Shown piece by piece: positions 34,175 through 45,106 of a stretch of 64,000 bases of DNA (within the stretch, counting starts at the first letter, position 1; every line of letters starts with the position of its first letter). Position numbers and translations under genes: made by a program. The stretch is from Gloeopeniophorella convolvens. Lineage: Eukaryota; Basidiomycota; Agaricomycetes; Russulales. The stretch is from the NCBI GenBank assembly GCA_022496205.1, contig WTXD01000027.1:186001-250000 (forward strand), written 5' to 3'. The notes beneath the pieces were generated by a model, which ran no database searches, was not told the origin of the DNA, and worked only from the letters and a program-made list of their open reading frames with translations.

Positions 34175-37100
34175 ATGCTGAATGGTCTGCAGTGGCGCCA
34201 GTTCCCATTCTTCGATGTCGTGCCCGTCAAGGATGCACATGATCTCGCCGAGAGCCCTCACATCCTACGCGCGGCGACCTCCATCTCAACCATTATATCT
34301 TCTGCGTATGGTGTTGTCGTCGCCGATATGCACGGTAGCGTGCACGTGCTCAACAAAGACTTCGAGCCCGCCGCAAGCTGGGTCGCGCATGTCGGCGGGC
34401 GCGTAACGCACATGGTAGAACGGCGCGGCGTCCTGGTGACACTTGGCGTAAGTCCCTCACCCTATCCCCCCATACCCCCCGCGGTTCTGAACTCTATTAC
34501 GCTTTCAATCCAATGCGATAGGAAGAAGACGCTGTCAGGAATCCCCTGCTCAAGATATGGCACCTCGAGAAGACGGACAAGAATGGCGCGCCGACATTAC
34601 TGCGCACCGCGAAGGTGCAGACCGGCAGCCGCCCGCATCCCGTGCGCGCATCTCTTCCATCCCCGAGGACGCAGCGCTGACGCCCGCCCGTGCGCCCGCC
34701 AGGTCACCGCGGTTGCGCTCTCCGCGGCGCTCGCCTTTCTCGCGGTCGGGCTCGGCGACGGCACGGTCCTGCTCTACCGACACCTCGACCAGTCGCTCTT
34801 CTCCTCGTCGAGCAACTCGCTCCCCAAGCCGCGCACCGTGCACGAGTCGCCGACGGAGCCCGTCACCGCGCTCGGCTTCCGCGAGCCCGCGGACGACGCG
34901 CCTGCGACGCACCTCTTCATCGCGACGACGAACCGCGTGCTCGCGTACCAGGCGGCCGGGCGCGGCTCGGGCGGCGCGGCGCGCGAGGTGCACGAGGCGG
35001 GCGCGGCGCTGGGGTGCGCGGTGATGGACTGGCGCACGCGCGATATGGTTGTTGCGCGCGACGAGGCGATATACATCTGCGGCGTCGAGACGCGCGGGTC
35101 GTCGTACGCTTACGAAGGTGCGCCCATGCCTGTCGTCCGATGCTCAGGCGCGTGAATAATACCGCTACCAGGCCCCAAGACCTCCGTGCACACGCACCTA
35201 AACTACCTCGTCATCGTCTCGCCGCCGCTCACAGCGACCGCGTCCTCCGCCTCGGCCACGCTGCGCAACTTCGCGACGCGCAACGCCGGCGCGGAGGTGA
35301 CGAAGGTGACCGTCTTTGACCTCGAAAATAAGTTTGTCGCGCACAGCGAGCCATTCACCGCGGGCGTGCGCGAGGTGTTCTCGGCGTGGGGCAACGTGTA
35401 TGTGCTCGCGAATGACGGGAGCCTCGCGTGCCTGCAGGAAAAGCCGACCGCCGCGAAGCTGGACATGCTCTATCGCCGTGGGTTCTATGTGCTCGCGCTC
35501 GACGTCGCGAAGACGCAGCAGATGGGCGCGGAGAGCGTTGCGGATATCCATCGGCAGTATGGGGACTATCTGTATGCGAAGCCGGACTACGACGCGGCGA
35601 TGCAGCAGTACCTCCAGACGATCGGACACGTGCAGCCCAGCTACGTTATCCGCAAAGTAGGCTCCGCCTCGTGTCTCTGCGCTATGGAAGGCACTGACTG
35701 CTGCTTAGTTCCTAGATGCGCAGCGAATTCACAACCTCGTTACTTACCTCCAAGAGCTGCACTCGCTCGGCGTGGCCAACTCAGACCACACCACCCTCCT
35801 CCTCAACACATACACGAAGCTGAAGGACGTCGCGCGCCTCGACAGTTTCATCAAAACTGAGTCAAAGCGTGGCAGCATCAGCACAGATGGTAGCACTGAC
35901 GAGCTGCCCTTTGACCTCGACACCGCGATTCGCGTGTGCAGACAAGCTGGATACTTCGAGCATGCGTCGTACCTTGCGAAGCGGTGGTCGCGGCATGAGG
36001 ACTACCTGCGCGTCCAGATCGAAGACGCAGGCAACTTCAAGGATGCGCTTGTGTACTTGCGCCAGCTGGGACCAGAGGCAGTAGGTAGCGCAGCATCTCC
36101 TCCGCCGCACACACTCACCTACTACCGCAGACTGAGCACAGCCTTGCGCGGTACGGCCGCGCCATGGTAGCGGCTCTGCCCGACGAGACGACTGAGCTGC
36201 TCATCGAGATCTGCACGGGCTCCGACCAACCTTCGCCCGAGCCAGACGCAGCGCCCACGCCCTCGAAGCCCACAAGCGGCGCCTCGTATCTCTCCTACCT
36301 CGCGCTCCGTGGCCCCACCCCCGCGATAGTGTCTGCATCACCCGTCTCCACCGACCCGCCCGCGTCCTCGGGCGCCTCATCGCGCACCGCGCGCCCGGCC
36401 GACCGCGCCTCGCGCCGCGAGACGACGCTCGACGACTCACGGACGTCCTCGCCGCCAGAGACCGTGCGCATCGTCGCGCCGCCGCCCAAGCGCCCTTCGC
36501 CGCGCCTGTACTTCGCCAACTTCGTCGGGCACCGCGAGCACCTCGTCGTCTTCCTCGAAGCAGTTGCCTTGCGGCGCTGGGGGCAGAGTCTCGATGAGCC
36601 CACAGACACTCCGAGCCCCACCGCCTCGACCGACGACGCCGACGCCGACGCATCCGAGACGGCGGACCAGCAGGCAGTATGGAACACGCTGCTCGAGCTG
36701 TACCTCTCGCTCGCAGACGCCGCTCAGAACGCCACCCACGCCGACGCGCTGCGCGACAAAGCCCTACGCCTGCTACGCGCGACGCACCTCCCGGCAGACC
36801 CGACGCACGCGCTGATCCTCTGCGCCGCGCGCGCGTTCACACCGGGGCTCGTGCTGCTCTGGGCGCGCCTCGGCATGCACGAGGACGTGCTGCGCTTCTG
36901 GCTCGCGCAGGACGCCGCCGGCGTGCCCGGCGCAGGCGCCGAGGCGATGCGCGTGCTCGCGGCGCACGGCAGCGCCGCGCCGGGGCTGTACCGCCTCGCG
37001 CTGCGCTTCTTCACGAGCGCGCCGGAGCTCGCGGCGCGCCACGCAGAGGACCTCGGCGAGGTGCTGCGCGTGATCGACGAGCGCGCGCTGATGCCGCCGC

Positions 37101-37693
37101 TCGCGGTCGTGCAGGTGCTCGGGCGGAACGACGTCGCGAGCATCGGGCTCGTGAAGGACTGGCTTCTCGCGCGGATCCGCGCGGCGCGCGAGGAGGTGCA
37201 CACGGTGCGTGTGCGCGGTGCCTGTGTGCCGGGTCTTTGCTGACACGCGCGCGTAAAGGATGAGCAGCTAACGGCGTCGTACCGCCTCGAGACGGCCGCG
37301 AAGCTGAAGCAGGTCGCGGAGCTGTCCGACCCGGACCACCCGCGGCTGTTCCACGCGACGCAGTGCGCGCAGTGCAACGGGCACCTCGACCTGCCTGCGA
37401 TCCACTTCATGTGCAACCACAGCTACCACCAGCGGTACGCCCGTCTCCTGTTCCTCGCTCGGATCCTGTAACTTACGGGTTGGTGTAGGTGTTTGGGCGA
37501 CCACGATACGGAGTGCCCGCTGTGCGTGCGTGCGCATGGCGTCATCCAGGAGATCCGACGTAACAACGAGCGGCTCGCGGACCAACACGACCTGTTCCTC
37601 GCAGATGTGAAGGAGAGCGGCTTCCGCGCGGTCGCCGCGGCGTTCGGCCGGGGCATCTTGAACCCGCCCCGGATAGGCGACGTTGCCAGCTAG
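34175..37693 (+). CDS. VPS11: VPS11/PEP5, HOPS-CORVET core subunit
   Basis: Core scaffold of the HOPS and CORVET tethering complexes in vacuole and endosome fusion. Start MLNGLQWRQFPFFDVVPVKD. The N-terminal beta-propeller includes VVADMHGSVHVLNKDFEPAA, LLKIWHLEKTDKNGAPTLLR and, after a splice, VTAVALSAALAFLAVGLGDG. The alpha-solenoid follows with YRRGFYVLALDVAKTQQM and DIHRQYGDYLYAKPDYDAAM, then HTTLLLNTYTKLKDVARLDS, AGYFEHASYLAKRWSRHEDY, ALVYLRQLGPEA and YFANFVGHREHLVVFLEAVA. An acidic/Pro linker at about 36230-36490 is poorly conserved. A coiled segment precedes the C-terminal RING-H2: CAQCNGHLDLPAIHFMCNHS, YHQR/CLGDHDTECPLC. It ends RGILNPPRIGDVAS. About nine exons, all joining in frame despite very high GC, in contrast to the hydrolase at 2592-4416. 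Confidence 0.95.
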
Positions 37694-37844
37694 AGACGAT
37701 ACCACGTGCAATCTCCTTCCAAGCTACCTTGTATCTCGCTTTCTCATACCCAGGACGGGGAGTAAATTGGCTTCTTTTCGGAAAGCATCAGAGGAAATGT
37801 GTGCGTGGGATATGATACATCGCAGTACAACGCCGTTTGGCCGT

Positions 37845-39216
37845 CTAGTATAGCACTTTGCTCAGCCGCTGGATGCTGTTCAGCAACACGTCACCCTTGC
37901 GGATCACTGTCTCCGTCTGTGCATTCTTCAGTGCGGGCCGGTTTGTCTCGACGATGCCGTGTACGCGGTCGATTGTTGCATGCAACCTGCCTGATGCAAT
38001 GAATCGCGAAAGCTCGCTGTGATAGAGATGCCATGAGTTAAGCGCCCTGGCCAAGTGAGAGGCTGAAACGCACGTATCGACGAAATCAACAGTAACACCA
38101 AACGCACGCGCGAGCGACTCGAGCGTGAGTGATGAATAGGATTGCAGGAGCTGCGCATAGGCGAGAATGCGCATCTCGCGGACGTAGAAACGCGCGTGAG
38201 GCGCTAAGAGGCGTGAGGGAAGAAGATGGGTTTGTTCGAGGGTTGCTACAGGGTGTTGTGTCACCTTTGCGACTAGGAGGATGTTAACCCGACCTACCAA
38301 GTGCGACAAAGAACTTGTCGTAGTGGCAGTCATAAAGGTTCTTTGTGGCGTCGGCAAGTGTTGGGAGTTCAGGGAGTGCGCCGATAACTTCTGGTGCACT
38401 GATGATCTATGACCAAATTATCAGTTGCGTCCTATGTCACAGCATCTGAAACCCAGTACCTTCTTCTTCAGGTCAACACGGTTCAATGTGAGCGTTCCGG
38501 AAATGACAGTGAGCGAGACGAAGTCATTATATGATAAGAGCTCGGTTGCAGTGAATGTCGAGAGTGCATCGATGAGGAGTGCGCTCGCAGGCTTGAACTG
38601 CCGGATAGACAAGAGGTGGAGGCCACGGTAGACCTTGAGGCGGTTACGGCGATCCCAGTCACCACCTTTCTCGACAAACTCGTCCGCTTTCGAGAGGTTG
38701 GTTGAAATGAGCTGATTGTCGCCAAAGAAGAAACCGATGCGGACGAGAGTGAGGACGATGTCTATCCGCGAGCCAAGTCCGGCGGTCTTTTCGAGCGCAA
38801 GCTGCTGCGCCTCGATTGCTTTCTCCTAAACGTATAATGAGGCGGGGTGAGAAAGCGGGATGGGTATGGAAGCGCACCTTCTCTCCAATCCGCGTGAGGT
38901 AGCTCGCCTTTGCCCGCAACGCGTCGGCAATATCGCTCTCACCCTCAGTCTCCTCCGCTTCTTTCAGCACCTTGTCTAGCCGCTCCAGTTCCGCCGCGTT
39001 TTCCTTCTCCATGTTGTCTAACAGCTCCTGATCCAATGGCAGAATGTTCGCAGCCGCGACCAGACGGTAGTACGGTGCCATCTGGTCCGCCTTGATCCCT
39101 TCAAGCAGCGCTACGCGAGCCCTTTCATGGAGATGCGATAGCGACGCCTTCTGGAGCACAAAGTATTCCTGTGGCAGCGCGAGGTTAGGAATCGGGAGGA
39201 CGTTCTCTTCTGCCAT
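37845..39216 (-). CDS. RPN7: RPN7/PSMD6, 26S proteasome lid subunit
   Basis: PCI-domain subunit of the 19S lid. The start at 39216 gives [20 protein letters not shown], then [15 protein letters not shown]. After an intron (about 38827-38876) come [39 protein letters not shown] and [20 protein letters not shown]. The PCI part has [93 protein letters not shown] and a C-terminal helix, [12 protein letters not shown]. The intron between VDT and ELSRFI is 57 nt with no in-frame stop. The gene is divergent from RPN6, with 140 bp between start codons. Confidence 0.95.
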
Positions 39217-39245
39217 GACTGTTGTGTAAAGGACTTCGCCAGTGA

Positions 39246-39269
39246 ACGCGTCGACGCAGGTCGACGCGT
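39246..39269. repeat. Palindrome with two MCB-type ACGCGT boxes
   Basis: Arms of 10 bp are perfectly complementary around gcag. ACGCGT occurs at 39246-39251 and 39264-39269. In ascomycetes this hexamer is the target of the MBF complex at G1/S genes; that a basidiomycete MBF reads it here is inferred. Confidence 0.75.
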
Positions 39270-39278
39270 GTGCGCAGA

Positions 39279-39293
39279 CCCTAACCCTAACCC
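39279..39293. promoter_or_regulatory. Telomere-type repeat (CCCTAA)2CCC in a promoter
   Basis: Exact CCCTAACCCTAACCC inside the RPN7/RPN6 gap. Such telobox sites in other fungi are bound by Tbf1/Teb1-type Myb proteins at gene promoters. It is too short, and placed too precisely between two housekeeping genes, to be a chromosome end. Confidence 0.7.
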
Positions 39294-39356
39294 GAGTCCG
39301 GTGTTGTGAACGCGTCAGCCAGAGACTTGCGCGTCCTCAACGCGACCTCCATCCAA

Positions 39357-41039
39357 ATGTCTTCCACAGCGGATCTCCTCGCGGAGGCGGATAATCTCGG
39401 CGCAAATAATGTAGCAAGACGAGAAGCGATCTACAAGCAGATCCTCGAAAAGTCAAAGTCAACGGAGAGCCCCGATGAGCTCCGCGATCAGGAGACAGCC
39501 TTGGTGAAGCTCGGAGAGTTGTACCGAGACCAGAAGTACGTGTTGCCCCATTATTCCACGAGTTGAAGCTTAATTAATTGGAACCCAGGAATGCACAGGG
39601 ACTTGCTGAAGTTGTCACACTGTCGCGGTCCTTCTTATCTTCGACCGCGAAGGCGAAGACAGCCAAACTCAGTGCGTGGCTTTCGCTCGGGTTGAGTATG
39701 AAGCTAAGCTATTCGCGTAGTCCGCAACCTTCTGTCCCTCTTCAATGGCATCCCGGATAGTCAACAGACTCAGATTTCTGTGTTGAACGATAACATTGAC
39801 TGGGCAAAGCGCGAGAAACGCATATTCCTGAAGCAGAGCCTAGAAACTCGCCTCATCAGCTTGTAAGCCTTGATTCCCTACGATTCCCTACGGAATCACT
39901 GACTATGCTAATTAGGCAACTGGAAACTCAACAACACAAACCAGCACTCGCACTGATCGAAACCCTCCTGACGGAGTTACGAAGGTTGGACGACAAGATG
40001 ATCTTGACAGAAGTCCATCTTCTGGAATCGCGTGTCTACCGCGGCATCGGCAACCTCGCTAAAGCCAAAGTACGCGGTTTTCTTATACCCTTTCCCAATA
40101 GCTCATGCACATCCTTATAGTCGTCACTCACATCTGCACGCACCGCCGCCAACTCAATATATTGCCCGCCTCCACTTCAAGCGTCACTGGACCTGCAGTC
40201 AGGGATCTTACACGCAGAGGACAAGGACTACACGACTGCATATTCATACTTCTTCGAGACGTTTGAGAATCTGAGTGCACAGGATGACCCGTCTGCCCTC
40301 GGCGCGCTTAAGTATATGCTTCTTTGCAAGGTCATGCTCAACCTGGTGCGTATTTCCCCGCGTCTTTCCTTACCCGGACTGACATCCGTGTAGCCTGAGG
40401 ACGTCAACTCGCTTCTGTCGATCAAGCTCGCCCTGAAGTATGCGCAGCTACGTGACGTCGAGAGTATGCGCGCCGTCGCGCGTGCGCACCAGACACGTGA
40501 CCTCGCGGCGTTCGAGCAGACCCTCCGCGACTACCGTGAGGAATTGTCTTCGGACCAGACGATTCGTTCCCACCTTGCGGCACTATACGACACGCTTCTG
40601 GAGCAGAACCTTCTGCGTATCGTAGAGCCCTATTCGGTCGTCGAGATTGAGTATGTGGCGCAGCAGGTTGGGCAGGGACGGCAAGATGTCGAAGCAAAGT
40701 AAGCTTCGCTGTATCCGTGCTACACAATGTATCCTGACATGAGTCACCCAATAGACTGTCGCAGATGATTCTGGACAAGGTGTTCCATGGCGTGCTGGAT
40801 CAGGGCCGTGGGTGCCTCTTGGTGTTCGATGAAGCCGAGCAAGACGTGAGTTTCTCCTTGATTCCTCTGATAAGTCATCTCAACCTTTTCCCCAGGGGAC
40901 ATACGGCGCTGCGATAGAGACACTCGAGGAAGTGAGCAAAGTCGTGGATTCGCTGTATTCTAAGGTACGATCAGTTGCCCTACGCCAGCGTCAGACTTTT
41001 CTAACTAATGTTGCTGTCCAGTCGGTAAAGATAGCATAG
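39357..41039 (+). CDS. RPN6: RPN6/PSMD11, 26S proteasome lid subunit
   Basis: PCI-domain lid subunit that clamps the 19S lid to the 20S core. The start at 39357 gives [20 protein letters not shown], then [10 protein letters not shown] and [12 protein letters not shown]. Exons continue [20 protein letters not shown], then [89 protein letters not shown] and [12 protein letters not shown], then [16 protein letters not shown]. The PCI region is [40 protein letters not shown] and [20 protein letters not shown]. The last exons give [20 protein letters not shown] and SVKIA, stop at 41037-41039. An upstream in-frame ATG at 39306 is less likely because it would shorten the shared promoter. Confidence 0.95.
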
Positions 41040-41847
41040 CGTGGACTAACCTGTCTTTGTGCTCGTGTATACTATTTTCCTTTGTTTGACCTCTGAAATG
41101 CGTGAACGGACTCAGGATATATTCACCAGTGGTACTACAAAGCAAGGAAATTGAGTGCGTGTCGCAAAGAGCGAGGTAAACAAGCCACAACTACTCAACT
41201 GGCATCCCATCCCAAGCGGCCCTTTCCATCTCGACACGGGAGTGCGCGCCGCGTAATTCTTTCCTTCCAAGATTGACCGTTCTGACATTTTTTTTCCGTT
41301 ACGACCATACTGGTCGATGTAGAAAGCGATTTTTTGGGCTGTATCAACACCTATGATCCCCTGCAGGAGAGGGTGTAAGCGGTCATCATCTACAAGATAT
41401 GCGATCAGGATGCGACATACGTCCGCTGTATTGGCGGCGACCGTTGCAGCACCAAAGAAGTCCCGACTGTCTACGCGACCATCGTTGGGAACCACTGAAC
41501 GGAAATTCCAACTGGTATCTGAACCTTGGCCCATCGTGCGATCCTGAACGCGAGACACAGCTGCCGCAGCAGGCAGCCCTTCTCGAGTAAGGGTCTTCGT
41601 CCAAATCATGTGTTGCTCCGAGACCAGCTCAGACCAATTGGTTCTTTGTCAGACTGGTGTGACAAAACAGCCGACAACACTGGCGCAAGCGGCTCAGGCT
41701 GTAGCCAGCGCATCTTTTCGCTTCGTTTCCTTGACTTCGAGCTTCAAGGCCACGTGCACGTCCCCGAACCGTGCTCATCCTAAGCCACCATTCGCAGTCA
41801 ATAGCTACACGCGCAAGCGTAGTTCGGGCTTCAACCCAACCACCACA
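41040..41847. other. Intergenic; weak minus-strand coding candidate
   Basis: A minus-strand frame at about 41190-41609 has protein-like sequence (DVCRILIAYLVDDDRLHPLL, QKIAFYIDQYGRNGKKMSE) but no recognised family and no clear gene limits. It could be the 3' part of an accessory gene. The right end carries the promoter of the plus-strand gene at 41848. Confidence 0.35.
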
Positions 41848-42902
41848 ATGGCCCCGAAAAGTGAAGTTACGTCCTCATCTAAAACCAAAATGGGCACGCT
41901 GGTCGCCGCTCTCGCCTCTTTCATGGAGGTCGAGGAGTTTGAGAGCACAGAGCTGGGTGAAGATGATGATGAACAGTTGCTCGTCGCTGCTGGTATCTCC
42001 TGGATAAACACTTTACCCGGTCTACTCGTAGATCCGGAAGACATCCATGCTCGAGCTCAGCAGTGCCGCAGTTTGGATCTGCCTGGGTCTTGCATGTCCT
42101 CCAAAGATCTAGGTATATTGCTCAACACCGTGGAAAACCTTTACTCGACCACAGTGCGTAGTGAATGTTGTTTCCTCCGCTTGCCTGACGGCATTACCAC
42201 AGGCCGAAGCTGGGAGCCGCATCTTCATCAATTTGATCCTTCTCCGAGTGGCCGCCATGCTTGAAGTAGACAACAAGCAGTTCATCGCATTTCCCGAGTT
42301 CACTCTGCCAACTGTGAACCTCACTCCGAAAGCTAGCTCAGCAACGCGGGTCGGGGGCCAGGTGGATTATCTGGTTGCTGTAACCCCAACCGACCTAGTG
42401 GGTACGTTATCCATGCTTAGGCCAACATTATTACTTCTAAGGCATCGCCAGAGCAAGTCCTGTGTGCTCCAACAATACTTCAGAAGCCTTGTTCATTTGT
42501 GGACGTCAGCCTTGCCATCATCGTAGCCGAGACAAGCATGGACCCCAGCCTCCTAAATCATATTCCCCAAGCCGTCCTAAAGGTTGCGGCGTTGGCCAAA
42601 ATACACAAGTAGGCATCCTCCTTCGCTATGGGGCTTCTTATTTAGTCCTTGCATCCAGGAAGAGGAGGATGCGTGGCGCATTGACTACGGGCAAAGAATG
42701 GGTTTTCTTTATCTTCGAGGCGAACCTTAGCGGTGAAGGCGGGATATACTCTCACCCCTGGTACCCGGCCTCAATCGATAAGGAGGACATGACGGATGCA
42801 ATCACCGGCGTATTAAAGGAATGGGTATGCTTTTACAGCTGTCTGTGGCTGGCTTGTTCTGAACGTGTTCCAATAAAGATCGAGGCCTCTGTGGCTGAAT
42901 AG
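41848..42902 (+). CDS. Uncharacterised Agaricomycete protein, possible nuclease-like fold
   Basis: Function unknown. The start at 41848 gives MAPKSEVTSSSKTKMGTLVA, an acidic patch ESTELGEDDDEQ and a helical N-terminal part. After introns near 42153-42202, 42402-42442 and 42609-42656 come AEAGSRIFINLILLRVAAML, TRVGGQVDYLVAVTP, VDVSLAIIVAETSMDPSLLN and HIPQAVLKVAALAKIHK, and then RGALTTGKEWVFFIFEANLS. The order aromatic/Gly-rich strand, acidic residue in a hydrophobic strand (IIVAET) and helix with Gln (IPQAV) recalls PD-(D/E)XK-like proteins common in these fungi. The catalytic Lys is not evident here, so activity is doubtful. The last coding exon may end at KEW with a further intron. It sits among effector-like genes. 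Confidence 0.6.
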
Positions 42903-45106
42903 ACGGCCGCTGCCACTCAGCAGTATCGGCCTGTATTTCACGCTGCTGCGCGGAATATTCCCGCCTGTGCTGGCTAGTGCCCTCTTTGTCCTCCCTTGTC
43001 GCATCTTGTCACGCATGCCTCACATTTTATCGCTTCTTGTCCCTACGGCACCCCGCTCTACACGCTCTCTAACTAACGACGTCGTGGGGCGGATGCATGT
43101 GATCCCGCGCAGTGCCATCCGCATCGATGTTGTATGCGGCTCCAATCGCGTTTCCCTACTTTCACCCCTATTCCTATTCTTACCATCCAAATATATATAT
43201 ATATATACACTCCAATCGGCATGACCCTGAAGGCGCGCGAGGCAGGGAATCGCAAGGGAATCGCACCTTTTTTTGGATGGACAAACCGACGCCGACCGAG
43301 TAAACCCGACCGGCGCCCAATAAGATTGTGCCGCGCGAACCACACCTAGTCAAAATCGCAATAACCGGTGGTGGAGAGGAGGCTGGTGGTACGAAGAGCT
43401 GAAAGGTTCGGCGGCGTGTGGAGTGACGAGCATGGCAAGGGATGCAGGATTCTTGTGGATGTAGGACAGGAATGCTTGAGATGACCATCGTCCGAGAGTG
43501 CGAATATGCCCGTCGAACCGGCCGAGCATGGCGAAGTACGTGACGCCCCCTGAGCACAGGGAGTGCCCGGACGCGCGTTTCTGCGGTGATCAGCAAACAT
43601 CGGCGGCAGCATGTCCAACAAACGGCGCAAGAACCACGAGCGAGTCGGTACGGATAAGTCGGCACGCAACCACAGAGCTGGGTGGACAATGGGCGCCAGC
43701 CGGTCGCGCAAGTCGAGGTAAGTAACTGCGAAAGGTGCCGATAACATCGAAGGGCAGCGAACGGCGCGTTTTGCTTTATCACGACCACCCAATTGCCTTC
43801 GTAAAAGCGGTCCGCCTTGTGGGGTGGGTAGCTCGTAAGAGAGTGGCCACCACCAAAGGTGACAGACAAGCGCGGAATGCCTTTGTGCCAATCACGATGG
43901 CACATATTATGAGCTCGCGAGCCGGTGAAGCTTGAAGCCCGGAAAAGCTGCAAACGAGGAGTGCAACCGCGTCGTCGTGGGCGGGGTGAGCCTGGTACCG
44001 TCGAAACGCCAGAAGGATGCCATTGACGTATAACGGCTCCTTGGGTTTGGTGGTCTCTGGAACAGCTTGTGGCAAGTTGCAACCAGCGAGGCCCGGGTGT
44101 GCTTGACGAGAGGCTGCACGCATTCGTTGCGCACGGATGGACAATCATATAGTTCAAGGGAGTTACTTGGCTTTCCACTTAGGAACTACTCAGGTCCTGG
44201 CACTCCCGGCTGCGGCTAGTCTCCTGTAAACAGACTGCGCCCAGATTAGTGACAATCAATCAGTCTGTGGTACAAACTTGAACGCGATTTGAACGTCTCG
44301 GCGAGTCACTCGGACGTCGACGAGAGCAGGTAGCTGGCCGGTGACCGGTGACCGGGTGACCTCCGGTAGTCGACAACCGTACGCCCGGGCATTGGATAGG
44401 TTCCCGAATAGTTCATCCCAACCAACCAGAGTGCACCGATCAAGTCCCTGTTGGGCCCTCGGATTAACCTCGGGTAAATGAAGAAGGCGTGGCCCGCGTG
44501 GGAGTTACGTCCGGAAAGGTGGGAGGTTGCCTCGGAGACCCGAGCCCCCTCCTTACAGCTGCCTCCTCACAGCCCCTCTCAGGATCTCCCATCTGACACC
44601 ATTTCTCTCTTCCTATATAAACCACCTCAGAAGTCGGCAATGTCCCTGTTCAGTCCTGCGCCCTTCGATGGAATGATACAGCTTGCCAGAGCCCGCGCAT
44701 CATGAATGTGCCTTGGTATACTGTACCGTGTACTTCCTCATCTCCCACACTGATCAACCACAGAACGTCAGACCATGTGCGACAAAGTCCATTCGTCTCG
44801 GGCATTTCATAAGGTCCTTTTTTTCAACATGGTACTAGAGGATGATCTGGTGCCCGAGGAGCCACAAAGCGGTCGCTTCCACAAAGAAAGTCTGGGAAGG
44901 AAAGGCTACCTCAACAACGACGGGCAGAAAACTATGCATCTCATCGAAATGTGCAAACCGATCCATCCGTCATGCGTCATTCTGGCCTCCCGAACATCCT
45001 TCTCTGGAGCACCTTCCAGTGTCTGGAGGAAGGGGTAGGGGTCGGACGTTCTGTCCATGACGAGACCGAATTTTGCGTCTTGTACGAAATAACCGAGGAA
45101 TGAGAA
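42903..45106. other. Intergenic stretch with simple repeats
   Basis: No confident gene. A long minus frame (43180-44178) has Cys/Arg-rich composition of a chance opening, and the overlapping frame 43346-43891 is only slightly more protein-like. Contains an AT dinucleotide tract near 43191-43207 and the heptamer repeat near 44338-44362. Confidence 0.35.
44338..44362. repeat. Second GTGACCG heptamer cluster
   Basis: ccggtgaccggtgaccgggt followed by gacct: two exact heptamers and a third with one extra G. Matches the cluster near 11746 in unit sequence and copy number. Non-coding context. Confidence 0.55.

Larger units (their letters stand above)
39217..39356. promoter_or_regulatory. Bidirectional promoter of RPN7 and RPN6
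   Basis: Only 140 bp separate the two start codons. The gap holds a perfect 10-bp inverted repeat with a 4-bp spacer (39246-39269; arms acgcgtcgac / gtcgacgcgt), whose outer hexamers are ACGCGT, the MCB box bound by fungal MBF. Nine bases further lies CCCTAACCCTAACCC (39279-39293), two and a half telomere-type repeats. A further acgcgt-like core (aacgcgtcag) lies near 39308. Co-regulation of two lid subunits from this gap is an inference. Confidence 0.7.

Noticed and set aside
39279..39293. Chromosome end or fused telomere
   Set aside because: Only two and a half repeats, placed between two conserved housekeeping genes, so a promoter motif is more likely.
43191..43207. AT dinucleotide tract as an origin or element end
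   Set aside because: A short simple repeat with no flanking terminal repeats or target duplication.
43180..44178. 332-codon minus-strand open frame
   Set aside because: Overlaps two other frames of equal quality, rich in Cys, Arg and Pro, passes through an AT dinucleotide tract, and shows no family motif.
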